Shown here piece after piece: positions 11,171 to 22,782 of a stretch of DNA of 64,000 nt (within the stretch, counting starts at the first letter, position 1; each line of letters starts with the position of its first letter). The translations under genes and the position numbers were made by a program. Below the pieces are notes generated by a model that made no database searches, had not been told where the DNA came from, and saw only the letters and a program-made list of their open reading frames with translations. Origin of the DNA: Phoenix dactylifera. Lineage: Eukaryota; Streptophyta; Magnoliopsida; Arecales; Arecaceae. The stretch is from NCBI RefSeq assembly GCF_009389715.1, contig NC_052409.1:3709775-3773774 (forward strand), read 5' to 3'.

Positions 11171-12766
11171 ATGGCTGGCGTCGGCTTCCTGGCGAGAAGG
11201 ATGGAGCTCCTCCACCACCCCAACCTTTCTTACTCCCTCACCGCCTTCCTCTCCATGTCAGAGCTCAAGCGCACCCACGCCCACATCATCACCTCCGGCC
11301 TCTCCTCCGACCCCTTCACCCTCGCGCGCCTCCTCGCCGCCGCCGCTATCGCGCCCTCCGGCGACCTACGCTACGCCAAGCTCCTTTTCGACGCCGTCGC
11401 CCACCCCACCCTCTTCATGTACAACACCATGATCCGCGCCTTCTCGCAGAGCCCAGAACCCATCGATTCAATCAACTACTACCTCCGAATGCTCCGTTCC
11501 GGAATCTCGCCGGATAGACTCACCTTCCCTTTCCTTCTCAAGTCTTGCGCCGCCCTCGGCCTCGCCGGCCTCGGCCGAGGCGTCCACTGCCACGCTATCG
11601 AGCTCGGGTTGGACTCTGACGTGTTTATCCTCAACAATGCCATCGCCATGTACTCGGGTTGGGGCGACACGAACTCTGCTCACCAGCTGTTCGACGACAA
11701 TTTTAACATAGCTGATGTCGTCTCTTGGACCGCATTGATCACTGGGTACTCGAACCGCGGGGAACTGGATCGTGCCCGGTGGTTCTTTGATCGGATGCCG
11801 AGCAGGAATATGATCTCTTGGAATGCAATGATCGCAGGCTATGCGCGAAGCGGCAGGGCTGAGGAATCGTGGCATCTGTTCGGTGAAATGCCCGAAAGAA
11901 ATGTGGAGTCATGGAGCTCGATGATTTCAGGGTTTGCACAAAGTGGGCTTTGCAGAGAGGCGTTGGCCGTGTTCGACGAGATGGTTCAGAGAGAGGTGAC
12001 GCCGAACGAACCAACTTTGGTCAGTGTGGTGTCATCTTGCGCGCAGCTGCGAGACTTGGAGCACGGCCGGTGGGTGCATGATTACATCAACCAGCATGAG
12101 GTTGAGTCGAGTGCGATCCTGGGAACGGCTCTGGTGGACATGTACGGCAAGTGTGGGAGCATAGGCGAGGCGGTCGAGGTCTTTAAGAAGATGCCTGCGA
12201 AGAACGTGTATTCATGGAACTCGATGGTGACCGGCTTGGCCATGAATGGATCCGGGCGGCAAGCATTGGCGCTCTTCTGGAAGATGAAGCTGATGGGCAT
12301 CGAGCCGAATGCCATAACCTTCGTTGGATTGCTGAGTGCATGCAGCCACTCAGGACTGGTCGATGAGGGGCAACGGTTCTTCGATACGATGACGAGAGTG
12401 TATGGGATTAGGCCGCTGCAGGAGCACTATGGTTGCATGGTTGATTTGCTGGGCCGTGCCGGGCTGCTGAAGGAAGCATTGGATTTTGCGGACAGGATGC
12501 CGGTGGAGCCCCATGCAGGGCTGTGGGGAGCGCTTGCTGGTGCTTGTAGGATCCATGGAGATGTCGAGCTGGGGGAGGAAGTAGGGAAGCGTTTGATTGA
12601 GTTGGAGCCGCATCATGGTGGAAGGTATGTTCTGTTGGCCAATATATATGCAGCTGCAAAAAGGTGGAATGACATGGTCATGGTAAGGAAATTGTTGAAG
12701 GAGAGGGGGGCGAGAAAAGTCCCAGGGAACAGCATGGTGGAAGCACTCCCTGCAGCATCTATGTGA
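11171..12766 (+). CDS. PLS-class PPR protein, E subgroup, 531 aa
   Basis: This intronless gene encodes a pentatricopeptide repeat protein. The family binds single-stranded organellar RNA, and PLS-E members mostly guide C-to-U editing with partner proteins. Repeats are plain from about residue 80 to 450: LFMYNTMIRAF (81), DVVSWTALITGYSNRG (182), NMISWNAMIAGYARSG (213), NVESWSSMISGFAQSG (244), NVYSWNSMVTGLAMNG (345) and YGCMVDLLGRAG (420). The C-terminal E region runs from LWGALAGACRIHGD (451) to KVPGNSMVE (516) and stops shortly after. No E+ or DYW domain follows, so it would need a deaminase in trans. I chose the ATG at 11171. A second in-frame ATG lies at 11201. G+C falls from the 5' to the 3' end. 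Target organelle is not certain. Confidence 0.93.
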   Translation: MAGVGFLARRMELLHHPNLSYSLTAFLSMSELKRTHAHIITSGLSSDPFTLARLLAAAAIAPSGDLRYAKLLFDAVAHPTLFMYNTMIRAFSQSPEPIDSINYYLRMLRSGISPDRLTFPFLLKSCAALGLAGLGRGVHCHAIELGLDSDVFILNNAIAMYSGWGDTNSAHQLFDDNFNIADVVSWTALITGYSNRGELDRARWFFDRMPSRNMISWNAMIAGYARSGRAEESWHLFGEMPERNVESWSSMISGFAQSGLCREALAVFDEMVQREVTPNEPTLVSVVSSCAQLRDLEHGRWVHDYINQHEVESSAILGTALVDMYGKCGSIGEAVEVFKKMPAKNVYSWNSMVTGLAMNGSGRQALALFWKMKLMGIEPNAITFVGLLSACSHSGLVDEGQRFFDTMTRVYGIRPLQEHYGCMVDLLGRAGLLKEALDFADRMPVEPHAGLWGALAGACRIHGDVELGEEVGKRLIELEPHHGGRYVLLANIYAAAKRWNDMVMVRKLLKERGARKVPGNSMVEALPAASM

Positions 12767-12796
12767 TGATGTTCTTATCGTGATCGACAACTACAG

Positions 12797-13268
12797 GTTG
12801 GCAAATTGAATGTTGATGGTGTTATCCTCGTAAAGGAGGGATTTTTAGGGAATTGTAAGTCCAAATCAGAAGGGAGAGCTTTTTTTTTTCCCCCAAAACG
12901 GATGTATTATATAATATGGATACAGATACAGTCAAAAGATAATAGGTTCCGAAGTACATCGGATAGCTTCCTCTTTTTCATTCAAAAAGTATCTTCGGAG
13001 TGGTTGGCCACAAATGAGGGAGAGTTCTTTGCTGGCATGTCTAAAAGATTGGGGATGGTGGGATTTGCTAAGCAAATTGGATCTCTGGCTGTTAGAGGGG
13101 GGTCTCCAATTTGCACAGGATTTGGGAATTTCTGATATTATGAGAGAAGGGGACTTTTGGAAAATTTTGATTGCAAAATTGCAGACGTCGGAGCTGATTT
13201 TCCTTGAACGGAAGCAACCATATAAGATAGTCGAAGAAGATTTAGAGATTATGGCATTTCTCATATAA
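12797..13268 (+). mobile_element. LINE-type RNase H domain remnant
   Basis: Thirty bases after the PPR stop, the frame reads VGKLNVDGVILVKEGFLG, typical of the start of the plant RNase H-like domain found at the end of L1-type LINEs. Further on come GEFFAGMSKRLG and AKQIGSLAVRGG. In another frame GLQFAQDLGISDI, EGDFWK and YKIVEEDLEIM follow, which match the end of that domain. At least one frameshift, near the G run at 13096-13101, and an insertion of roughly 110 bases between the first and second blocks break it. No reverse transcriptase was seen nearby. It is a decayed fragment. Confidence 0.5.
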
Positions 13269-13530
13269 AGCGAGGAGGGAATAAGGTTTGTTGCTCATCT
13301 TTTGGTCAAAAAATGCTTGATTAATTAGTTGAAAAATTGTTTGGCGAGAGGAAGGACCTTCTTTTATGATAAATCTGTTGTCAAAATATACTGTAACGAG
13401 TGCTATGAATTAATAAATATAAACCTGTTGAAGCCGGTGCGCTACGATGCTGGCAAGATATAATCCTGACATAAGAGGAAAATTTTTTTATGGAAAGTAC
13501 ACTGACTATTAAAGACTCACAGTGGTGAAG

Positions 13531-13790
13531 CCGTAAGCAGCCGCCAGAGAGGATAAGTTCTGAAGGGATATTTATTGTATTGTAGAAGCAGTGTATTTGA
13601 AGTCTTTTGTTGGCATTTAGTTGAAGGGGTGAGTGCATGAAATAAACAAGTGTAGTCAGGCCGTAAGCAGCCGCCATCCAAGGGTGTTTGGTAAAGAGGA
13701 TAAGTTCTGAAGGGATATTTATTATATTGTAGAAGCAGTGTATTAGAAGTCTTTTCTTGGCATTTGGTTGAAGGGGTAAGTGCATGAAGC
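13531..13790 (+). repeat. Two-copy tandem repeat, about 130 bp unit
   Basis: The motif CCGTAAGCAGCCGCC starts both copies (13531 and 13661). Both continue with GGATAAGTTCTGAAGGGATA and end near GTGCATGAA. The second copy has about 20 extra bases after the first motif. Divergence is modest, so the duplication is not very old. No coding role is apparent. Confidence 0.75.
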
Positions 13791-13940
13791 AGTAATTTGA
13801 ATATTATCACAATAGTAATATTGCCCTCTCACTTCTTGGTGTGTTTAAAGACTGAATGAAGGCAACATAATAAATGAAAGGAACAAGTTTCCCCTATTGT
13901 GCCTAATAACTCATATTGCATCAAATTAGTGGACTAGGCT

Positions 13941-14245
13941 ACTAACTCGGTAGTAGGAGCTTAGACTCCATCCGAATTGTCCGGATTCGAAGTGCGCGGA
14001 CGTCGATTAAATCAGAGGACCACATGCCCCAAGTTCGGATGGTTCTGTGTGGATATGCTTTTCTTCCATCAGTACTAAGATGACGCTGAAGTGACGTACT
14101 CACACGTGGATGACTTAGTGAAACTTTCCATAAATTGGAAAGAGCACGCAGAAACTTACGACGTGCATCGAACATTTTCTGATGGAAGGAAGGCCCATTG
14201 AGAGCTGCTACGCGGATGAAATTCTGCCCCTCCTCCCCTCCTATT
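13941..14245 (+). mobile_element. tRNA-derived SINE-like element, copy 1
   Basis: This segment shares its whole layout with 35231-35505. Shared blocks include GTCGATTAAA, a GAGATGACG-like stretch, CATCGAACATTTT and GAGCTGCTAC-like sequence before a pyrimidine-rich tail. Near its start lies a GATTCGAAGTG stretch like a polymerase III B box. The A-box region is degenerate here but clearer in copy 2. Exact ends and target duplications were not determined. Confidence 0.45.
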
Positions 14246-14682
14246 ATTTACCAAAAAAGAATAAAATAGTGGATTAGAATTATCCCTTCTCTCTCTTGCT
14301 TTCTGCACATATCCGGAAAAAAAGCCTATTCTGGGTGTTTTTCAAGTGTTTGGCAGGCTATCACCCATTCAGGCTAGACAGCAAGAACGGAATATATAAT
14401 AACTAGGAAAACACAAAAATAGAGATGCCGCAGGAGCAACACAGTGCACATACGGCATACTAGAGTTCTCAAGCTTGAGAGCAAAGTATAGATTGATTAA
14501 ACAGGTCATCCTTGCTGCATATTTTCTGCATCAGAGAAATAAATTAATCCTCAAAGTTTAATGGCCGATACAACCTTTGAACAAAGATTACAAAATAATA
14601 AATATGAATCTTCGATTCCTAACACACCAGTCAATTACAAGGTTGCTTCTATATACATACAGGCACCAGCAAAATGCAGCAG

Positions 14683-15441
14683 TTATTTCCAATCAAGCAT
14701 GTCTAGAAGCCACAATACCTCGTGCTCTTTGCTAGCAGCATCGCAAAAGTCTATCTCAATGCCAAACACATCAATGGCATTGTCATTACCATTCGCCATA
14801 AACAGCAAGGACACCCAAGCTCTAATTCCAGATATGAATGGATGTGCCGGTGAAAAATTGAGATAGGCAAAGGCAAGTGCCCTAAAGCCGCAGCCATCAA
14901 CATAATCAAAGACAGAATCTCTTAGAATGCATGCAATCTGATTGGTGTCCTTGCGACCTACAAGAGCTGACACACTGATCCTACTTCCCAAAGTAATAGT
15001 GAACCTTGGCTCCACTTGCAATACCATCTTGCAATCGGGGCCATTCAGGTGTGCCTTGAGGATATCGGAAATGCCAGGAGGTGGGTTCTTTATCCCTGTC
15101 CGGAACACACAGCCTGAGATAGCTTCAGAGAATATCAGCTCCTGTTCAGACCAAAGATCGATGTAGAACTCTAAATCATTGAATGATAACCGTGGCGGGA
15201 GAAGAGGCTGCGGCCGCTGGTGTCTGGAGAAGGTTAGGAAAACCTTGTGGTAGCTCAGGGCAGGAAGAGGTCTTTTGCAGATTGAAGGCCATCTCTTGGC
15301 ACAAATGCACTTCCAAAAGTAGTCATCCCTAGCAATGTCTCTCCACTGACGACATACCAGCATGCAAGAGGCCAGGTCTCTACCATCAAGCAGAGGGAAG
15401 ACAGCCTTTAAAACTTCACCACACAACCAATCTTTGGTCAT
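14683..15441 (-). CDS. F-box protein, At5g39250-like, 252 aa
   Basis: F-box proteins dock substrates to SCF ubiquitin ligases through SKP1. This one starts MTKDWLCGEVLKAVFPLL, with the F-box over residues 7-50 (LKAVFPLLDGRDLASCML, VCRQWRDIARDDYFWK), then CAKRWPSICKRPLP and LLPPRLSFNDLEFYIDLW. These follow Arabidopsis At5g39250 as I remember it. I chose the ATG at 15441 because a strong acceptor (T-rich tract ending TTTTTTGGCAG, exon from 15447) lies just upstream. A longer open frame to 15567 reads through what looks like intron. No intron interrupts the coding part. The 5' leader probably contains introns, one of which may hold the hAT transposon. Confidence 0.87.
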   Translation of the reverse strand: MTKDWLCGEVLKAVFPLLDGRDLASCMLVCRQWRDIARDDYFWKCICAKRWPSICKRPLPALSYHKVFLTFSRHQRPQPLLPPRLSFNDLEFYIDLWSEQELIFSEAISGCVFRTGIKNPPPGISDILKAHLNGPDCKMVLQVEPRFTITLGSRISVSALVGRKDTNQIACILRDSVFDYVDGCGFRALAFAYLNFSPAHPFISGIRAWVSLLFMANGNDNAIDVFGIEIDFCDAASKEHEVLWLLDMLDWK

Positions 15442-18407
15442 TCCGGACTGCCAAAAAATAATCGAGCAGGAAAGAAGCAGAAAAAGATACAATAGATCCA
15501 GAGGGATGCGAAAGGTTGGTGAAGGGTACGATGTTGAACCAAGTTGAATGCAAGGCAGGATCAGCAATTTCCCTACAAAGTAAACATGTTGTATTTAGAA
15601 AGACCACATTGCAGGCAAGTTCTTCCTTAAGAATCAATAGTACAAATTTGATCGCAACTCTTCTAAGTAACTAAAGTGGCCTGTTAAATTCAAATCAACA
15701 TACTCATTCAACCAGCAGGATAGAAAAGCAGAAGAAGATTGGAATGGTTTGGACAGATTAATCATATGCAATGAAGTTCAGAGATAGTCTTATCAGGAGA
15801 ATAGGCTCCGATGAAATCAAGGGTTTCTTAATCAGAGAAACATGATGGAATCAAGGGAACCAAGGTGAAGTTAATGCTATATGAATTCAGTAGAGAACAG
15901 AGTCATCATAGCATATAGGAATGAAATAGCAGATAGCAAATGGAAAAATGATTTTTGTCATGGTCTAGATAAGATGCCCATACACGAGTATTAACCGGAA
16001 AAGAAAAACAAGAAAAGTAGGAAGGCACATGAAGCCCCCAGAAATACCTAGATATTCTAAATGTAATGTATGTCCAAAAGATCGTCAACCAGCACATATT
16101 TCAAATAAAGTTTTCTGGTTTAGCAACTTCATTCGTGTCTAAAGCTACCTCAACTTACCGGGTGTTGACAACTTGATTGAAAAAAAAAACCAATATAGTT
16201 CTATAATCTCATCACTACAATCATTAAATGCAGCTACTATAATTGATGATTCAGGTGAAAATAGCAGAGTCAAATTTAAAGGAAAAAAAAGAGATTTAAG
16301 GCCAACCTGCCACCCATTATTCACGAATTAGATCACCAGAAAAGAGAACCTAATTTACTACTACTAGAAATTAGGCATATCTCTGACTGGTATCGTGCAG
16401 TACGCTAATTAATGTCGGAGATGTTGGTGCAAAATGTTACTTTTTTTGTTTTTATAGAAAATAACAAAGGATAGTCTGGATAGAAGGAAAAGAATTTCAA
16501 CTTACTTATAACAAAACTAGCCACTTACACTCAACTGAATCAATTTATAACTTCCAAAATCATGGCTTCTCCACAAAGCATCATCGAAAATACCCTGGAA
16601 AATAAGATTATGAGACATAATTAGCTACTTAGTTACACCAATGACTAAAATCACAAGTGCATAATAAAAAAGAAGCATTCACACATGGAAGTGAAAAGAT
16701 AATGTCAAACAGCACTAGATGTATATAACTCACTAAACAGCAAAAAACAACAGATGATTGTACTGAAATGGCCTATAAGTTAAGGCATGCTTTTCAGCAA
16801 TAAATCCCATAAACTGAAATGCTTTAGGGGTCACGATTTTCTACTAATTCTTTAAATTATAATAGTACATAGGCAACGAAGATCTGGAGCCTAGAATTTT
16901 ACTAAAAGTTGCAATACCCACTTCAATTGTGAAAAACACCAGTTGCCATTTAGTTTTACAATAAAAGGGAAGTCATGTTACAAAATGAATGCACAAATGA
17001 CAGTAATTAAGTCGCCACATTCTGTAAAACATAACTACATAATCCCCCAGCTTGTTCACCTTATCTATGAGCAAGCTTCAAAGATGTACCGGATCTAAAA
17101 CAAATACGTAAAGATTAATAGTCTAGGCATTGAGGATTATCAGGCAACAATATTGTGAAAGTTCTTAGATGCAGCTATCTCAAATTGTTATAACATTCAA
17201 CTAAGAAATTGCTGAGAACTTCATTTTAGAGGCTAGATTACCTAGTTTTGAATTGTGTAATATTTGTGCAAAAAGGCACTCGAGTTGACACCAGATGGCA
17301 CAGCAACTTTACCGATCAGTAGTCCAGCTAGCATTAGTTTTCACATCAGCAACTGACATCACTAAGTTAGCTTTGTTTTTGCATCTAACCCCCCATTCTT
17401 CTAAATTCTAATTAATTCCTACTATCATTATACTTAAGTCTGCATTTGTAATCCGAAGATCAATTGATTCAAAGAAGAATGGAACTTGATTCAAATTAAG
17501 AAAAGTTCCTAAAGACAAGCAAAGATTTCTTCATGCATTTGAGTAAGTTGATTCACAAAGCCTATATTGAAATTTTATCCATGTAAAATCCCTCATACTG
17601 AAGAAATTGGTGCCTATGGAGGTGGCAAGAGCATTTGCCTGGGCATGTCTCCAAGGTCCAGGAACCAAGCACTGCATGTGCCAAGTCACTCTCATCCTGC
17701 TAAAACATATACGTATCATTGGTCAAAAACAACAGCAGCAACTATGTTCTGTTTGGTATGGTTTCTTCTCACAGAAGGCTAAAGCACTATCTACAAGAAC
17801 ACTAGCATGTCTACATTACATCAAAAGCCCCGATAGAGTCCTATGAAATTAATGGCAGATGCATTCAGCAGTGCACTGACAATACTGAACCAACATGAAT
17901 CAACTACTTCCAGCTGTGGTCTATCTGGACTGAATGAAGTTGCATCCAATGATTCCATTCATGACATTGTGTCCTATTGTGTGGGGGAATGTCACCATTT
18001 GCTCTTTGACCCCAACATTTAGCATCCTTTGAAGACACCTCTGCTGTAATGCAGAATATAGCTTAAAGAGGGGAGCCATCCTCAACCATATCGTTTTCAT
18101 GCATCTAGCATCCATATCATAGAGTAGACTAGTCATAAAGCTTGGCCTCCATCTCCTTACTGACCACTAGTTCATGGGTAATCCAAAAGCACCTGCTATA
18201 GCACGAAAGGGCACAATAGGCAGCACAGAAGGGCCATATAGCAGAGCAATCACAATGGACATTGCTATAGTTTCTATTAAGTCCAAAAATTTGTAACCAC
18301 AGTCCATCCTTACATAACGGATAACATTAATATATCATCCGTGCAATAGATGCAATGGGATGTTAACATACTAATGCATGCTAGCTCAAGACAATATATA
18401 GCACACT
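15442..18407 (-). other. Probable intron-rich 5' leader of the F-box gene
   Basis: This AT-rich stretch has no frame I can support. A likely noncoding exon lies at 16529-16594 on the minus strand: its acceptor is TTTTCCAG and its donor GTAAGT. Joined to the coding exon it would add leader sequence without an obvious conserved protein. The rest looks like intron or intergenic DNA with no repeat I can name. Confidence 0.35.
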
Positions 18408-18876
18408 GATCTAGTCAGGGGCGGCCCAAGCCTTAGGCGACCTAGGCGGTCGCCCAAGGCCCCGGCTCGACGGAAGGCCCCCGCCAGACCGGCAGACGCC
18501 GCAGACCACGACTCCTAGTCCTAGCCTCCCAGCTCCCACACCCACAGTCCCACTCCTAGCTACAGCCTACAGTGTACGTAGAGCTTCTACAAGACGCCTG
18601 AGGCAGGGCCGCAGGAGCCAACGGCTACCACGACAAGACGCCTGAGCTACTGAGGGTGTCTCGCCGCGATGCTATCCCGTGACCGGTGACTCCCATCCCA
18701 ATCCCATCGGCCATCGCCCATCATCCTTTTCTTTAAAATCCTCATCATCCTCCTCCACAGCTCCACTCCTCCTCAATACTCTTTTGCAGCTGAGCTCCTC
18801 TTCTACTGCTCTTAGTGCTCTACATGCTACAAGTCTGCAACATCGGCCCAAGCCTTTAAAGTTTAAAATCCTCTTC

Positions 18877-19070
18877 GCCGGAGAGGTCGTCTCCTCCACC
18901 TCCCCGCCCCGCCTCCCCAGCATCCCGCGAGGCCGCGACCTCCTCGCCTCCCTCCCGGCTGCCTGCAAGTCTTCGCCGCGCCCGCGAGCCGGCGAGGTCG
19001 TCTCCTCTACCTCTCCGGCGTCCCCGCCTCCCCGGCATCCCGCGACCTCCTCGCCTCCCTCCCGACTCCC
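18877..19070 (+). repeat. Internal direct duplication in the hAT GC-rich leader
   Basis: Two copies of roughly 80 bp start GAGGTCGTCTCCTC (near 18883 and 18994) and end CTCCTCGCCTCCCTCCCG, at a period of about 111 bp. They sit in the GC-rich 5' part of the hAT element. A frame at 18679-19188 crosses them, rich in Ser, Pro and Arg, but it resembles no transposase. Confidence 0.7.
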
Positions 19071-20147
19071 GTCCGGCCGTCCCCTGACTCACGTCTGTGA
19101 GATTGCGACGGTGCGACCCCATCTTCTTGATTTCTTCACGTCAGGTGATCAGGTCGTCAACCCGCTGGCTGCTGCATTTGAGTTGTAACTTGTAAGTCTC
19201 TTTCTGACTTAAAGATGTTTGATGAAATGCCTAAACCAGTAAACCATATGTTATTTCTTTCTGTTTTTTAGGCAAAGGATGGGAAAATCCATTGGATTCA
19301 TTGCATTTATGATTTATATAAGAATATGAGATGAAGAATGATAGAAAAGGAAAGAAAAATAAAGTTAAAATCAAAGCTGGTTGATGTCCAAGCATGATGG
19401 TTTAATTTCTTGGTTTGCTTGAAGAACTTCAAAGCTGCATTTTGGTTGCATAACATTTTGAGGTTCAGGATGGTAGATGTCAACCCAAGCACAACCAAGA
19501 TCATGAGGTTGGGCTCCACATAATTAACAGTTTACCTTGCATCATAATGTGGTAAATGGTAATATAGGTATACCATATAGATCAGTTCACCTGGGGGTCT
19601 GGAAACCAGTAGTCAGGGGAATCACACGGTGTTGTCGCATGTGGGATCATGGTTTATCCATGAGGTAATATGGTTCTACATGGAAGTTAAAGCCACACCA
19701 ATTTCCACATGAATTTCTGATTGAATGGGCTCCAGGTGCTGTTATACTAGGATAGTTTGATCCCCTTTTTATTCCAATAAAACTTCCTTCACTATTTTTT
19801 GTTTCTAAAGAAACATACTTTTTTAATTTATAATTTCCTGCTTCTAATTCCTCTAATTTTGTTACAATTCCTATAATTTTGTTACAATTTTTCTCTTCTA
19901 ATTTTGATTGTTGGTTTCATCTTACCGTTTTTGAATAGTTTGCATCTTGGGCGTTCTCAAATCTCGACGGTTGTGTCTTCGGTCCCTTCTTCAACTCCAC
20001 CTGTCAGTCTCCGACCCCGCTTGTCGGAGCTTGAGTTCGTTTTTCTTAACATTATCAAATTTTATCATTTTCGACTCTTTTATATTTTGATTTGTTTATA
20101 GTGATTGTCTTAATTGCTTTGTTTAATAATATAGTTTTTAGATTCAA

Positions 20148-22662
20148 ATGTTTCATAGAAAATATGAATGTGGATATGAAAAACTCAAAAAAAAAAGAAA
20201 AATCGAAAAACTCGTTCAATATCAAAAAGTAGCTTTAGATAGATTTGTTGTCACAAACAAACAAAACACCACATCAAGTTTAACTCAGGAATTAGCAACA
20301 GAACAAGCACCCGAAATAGAGCTAGAAGATGACATGAAAAGAATGAAACAAAATGAGATTGACAACCATATTCATGGTGAAGAACACAATGAGAAATTAG
20401 AAGGAGATAGAATAAATAAGGATAGTGTAGAGCTTAATGAAACTAGTTCTATTTCTACAAATATATACGATCCTGATCAATGGAAACAAATCGATACAAA
20501 GTTGAGAGATTTATTAGTGGAAAGAGGTCCAATTAGAGATTATGATCTTCATTTTCCTAGGGATGAAAATAATAGACACTTCTCTATGCTACATTACAGT
20601 CGTAAATTACCTAATGGTGAAAAACATGATAGAAGATGGTTAGTGTATTCGAAGGATTTGGATAGGATATATTGCTTTTGTTGTAAATTATTTGATTCAA
20701 CACCTAACACGAGTCACTTAGTCAATGAAGGAACTAGGAATTGGAAAAATCTAGGTGTTATACTCAAAAGTCATGAAATAACTAGTGAACATATTACTAG
20801 CATGAATAAGTGGATTAATTTAGAAGTGAGATTGTTGAAAAATAAGACAATTGACAAAAGTCTCCAAGAACAAATAAACCAAGAGAAAGATCATTGGAAA
20901 AAAGTATTATTGAGAATTCTTGCTGTCGTAAAAAATCTCGCAAAAAATAATTTAGCATTTCGGGGAAAGAATGAAAAGATCTATCAAAACAATAATGAAA
21001 ATTTTTTAAGTCTTATTGAAATGATTGCAGAATTTGATCCAGTAATGCAAGAACATGTTCGACGCATTCAACATGGTGAAATTCATAATCATTATTTAGG
21101 TCATAAGATTCAAAATGAATTGATTCACATGTTAGCATCTGAAGTTAAAACTGCAATAATTAAAAAGATTAAAGAAGTAAAATACTTTTCTGTAATACTT
21201 GATTGCACTCCTGATGCAAGCCATCAAGAACAAATGACTCTAGTTTTAAGATGTGTAGATACTTCAACAAGTCCAGTAAAAATAGAAGAATATTTTTTAG
21301 AATTTTTAGAAGTAGATGATACCTCTGGAAAAGGCATTTTTGGTGCACTTATAAATATAATAGAAAAATATAAACTTGAGGTTAATGATATAAGAGGATA
21401 AGGGTATGACAACGGGTCTAATATGAAAGAAAAACATCAAGGTGTACAAAAAAGATTATTAGATATAAATCCTAGAGCGTTTTACACACCATGTGGATGT
21501 CATAACTTAAATTTAGTATTATGTGATATTGCTAACTCATGTCCTAAAGCTATATCTTTTCTTGGAATAATACAACGAATTTATACCTTATTTTCTTCTT
21601 CTACAAAACGATGGAATATTTTACAAGATAATGTATCTACATTAACTCTTAAACCTCTGTCATAGACACGTTGGAAAAGTCGTATTGAAAGTGTCAAAGC
21701 AATTAAACATCAAGCTCCTAAAATAAGAGATGCCTTAGTTCAATTAGCGGAAACTAGTGAAGATCCTAAAATAAAGAGTGAAGCCATATGCTTAGCTACA
21801 TATGAGATTGAAAATTTTAAATTCTTATTAGGCATGAATATTTGGTACGATATATTGTTTGATGTTAACTCAGTTAGTAAGAACTTACAATCTGAAGACA
21901 TGCATATTGATGTTGCTATAGATCAATTAAAAGGTCTTCTTTTTTATTTGAAAAGTTATAGAGAAAATGGATTTATGAATGCTTTGAATTCATCTAAAGA
22001 AATTGCAAATGAAATGAAAATAGAACCTACATTTCGTGAAAAACGTGTGATCCGTAAAAAAACAATTTGATGAAAATACTGATGATGAGACAACAAGATC
22101 AGCTGAAGAATCTTTTAGAATTGATTACTTTTTATATATAGTAGATCAAGCTATTTTTTCAATTCAAAATAGGTTTGAACAATTCACCATATATGAAGAT
22201 GTTTTTGATTTTTTGTTTAATTTTAGAAAGTTAAAATCTTTGAATGAAGAGAATTTGAAAAAGTATTGTCTTAATCTTGAAAACTTTTTAAAGCACGGTG
22301 AATATTCTGATATTGATGGTTTTGATTTGTTTTCGGAGTTAAACGTTTTAAAAGAAGTTTTACAAATAGAAAATAGTACCTCTATTGATACTTTAAGTTT
22401 TATTAAAAAAACAGATTCTTTTCCAAATGCATGCATTGCTTACAGGATATTGTTAACAATACCTGTAACAGTTGCTTCTGCTGAAAGAAGTTTTTCAAAA
22501 TTAAAATTGATAAAATCTTATTTGCGGTCAACTATGTCCCAAGAAAGATTAAATGGATTAGCTATATTATCGATTGAAAATATTATTTTAATGAATCTTG
22601 AGTACAAAAGTTTGATTAGTAATTTTGCATCTCAAAAAGCTAGACGGATTATTTTTAAATAA
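20148..22662 (+). pseudogene. hAT transposase gene, broken
   Basis: The protein starts [18 protein letters not shown], as in plant ZMYM1-like hAT transposases. A TTF-type zinc-finger region lies near residues 160-220 ([20 protein letters not shown]). The DUF4371/RNase H-like core follows ([11 protein letters not shown], then GYDNGSNMK and CGCHNLNLVL). The hAT dimerisation domain ends it (IPVTVASAERSFSKLKLIK, RLNGLAILSIE). The first frame is 417 codons and ends in a TAA at 21399-21401, where the family has a sense codon just before GYDNG. A second in-frame TAG lies at 21663-21665, before TRWKSR. An extra A in a seven-A run near 22060 shifts the frame. Three lesions therefore separate it from an intact gene. 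Strongly AT-rich codons differ from host genes. Confidence 0.9.
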
Positions 22663-22782
22663 ATTTTTAAAGTATTTTACACTTATTAAAAATTTATTAT
22701 TATTATTATTATTTTTAAAAAGGCCTCTTTTAGTAAGTTCGCCTTAGGTCTCCAAATACATTGGGCCACCCCTGGATCTAGT

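Larger units (their letters stand above)
18416..22774 (+). mobile_element. hAT DNA transposon, ZMYM1/TTF-type, 4359 bp
   Basis: The element is bounded by a perfect 8-bp target duplication, GATCTAGT, at 18408-18415 and 22775-22782. That length is the hAT signature. Terminal inverted repeats are CAGGGGCGGCCCAA on the left and CAGGGGTGGCCCAA on the right (13 of 14 match). Subterminal AGGCGA and CCTAAGGCG motifs recur near both ends. Inside, from 20148, lies a broken transposase gene on the plus strand. The first 770 bases are GC-rich with an internal duplication, unlike the AT-rich rest. Near the right end there is a short ATT microsatellite. The perfect duplication and few lesions suggest a recent insertion. 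It is flanked on both sides by the AT-rich DNA of the presumed F-box leader. Confidence 0.95.
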
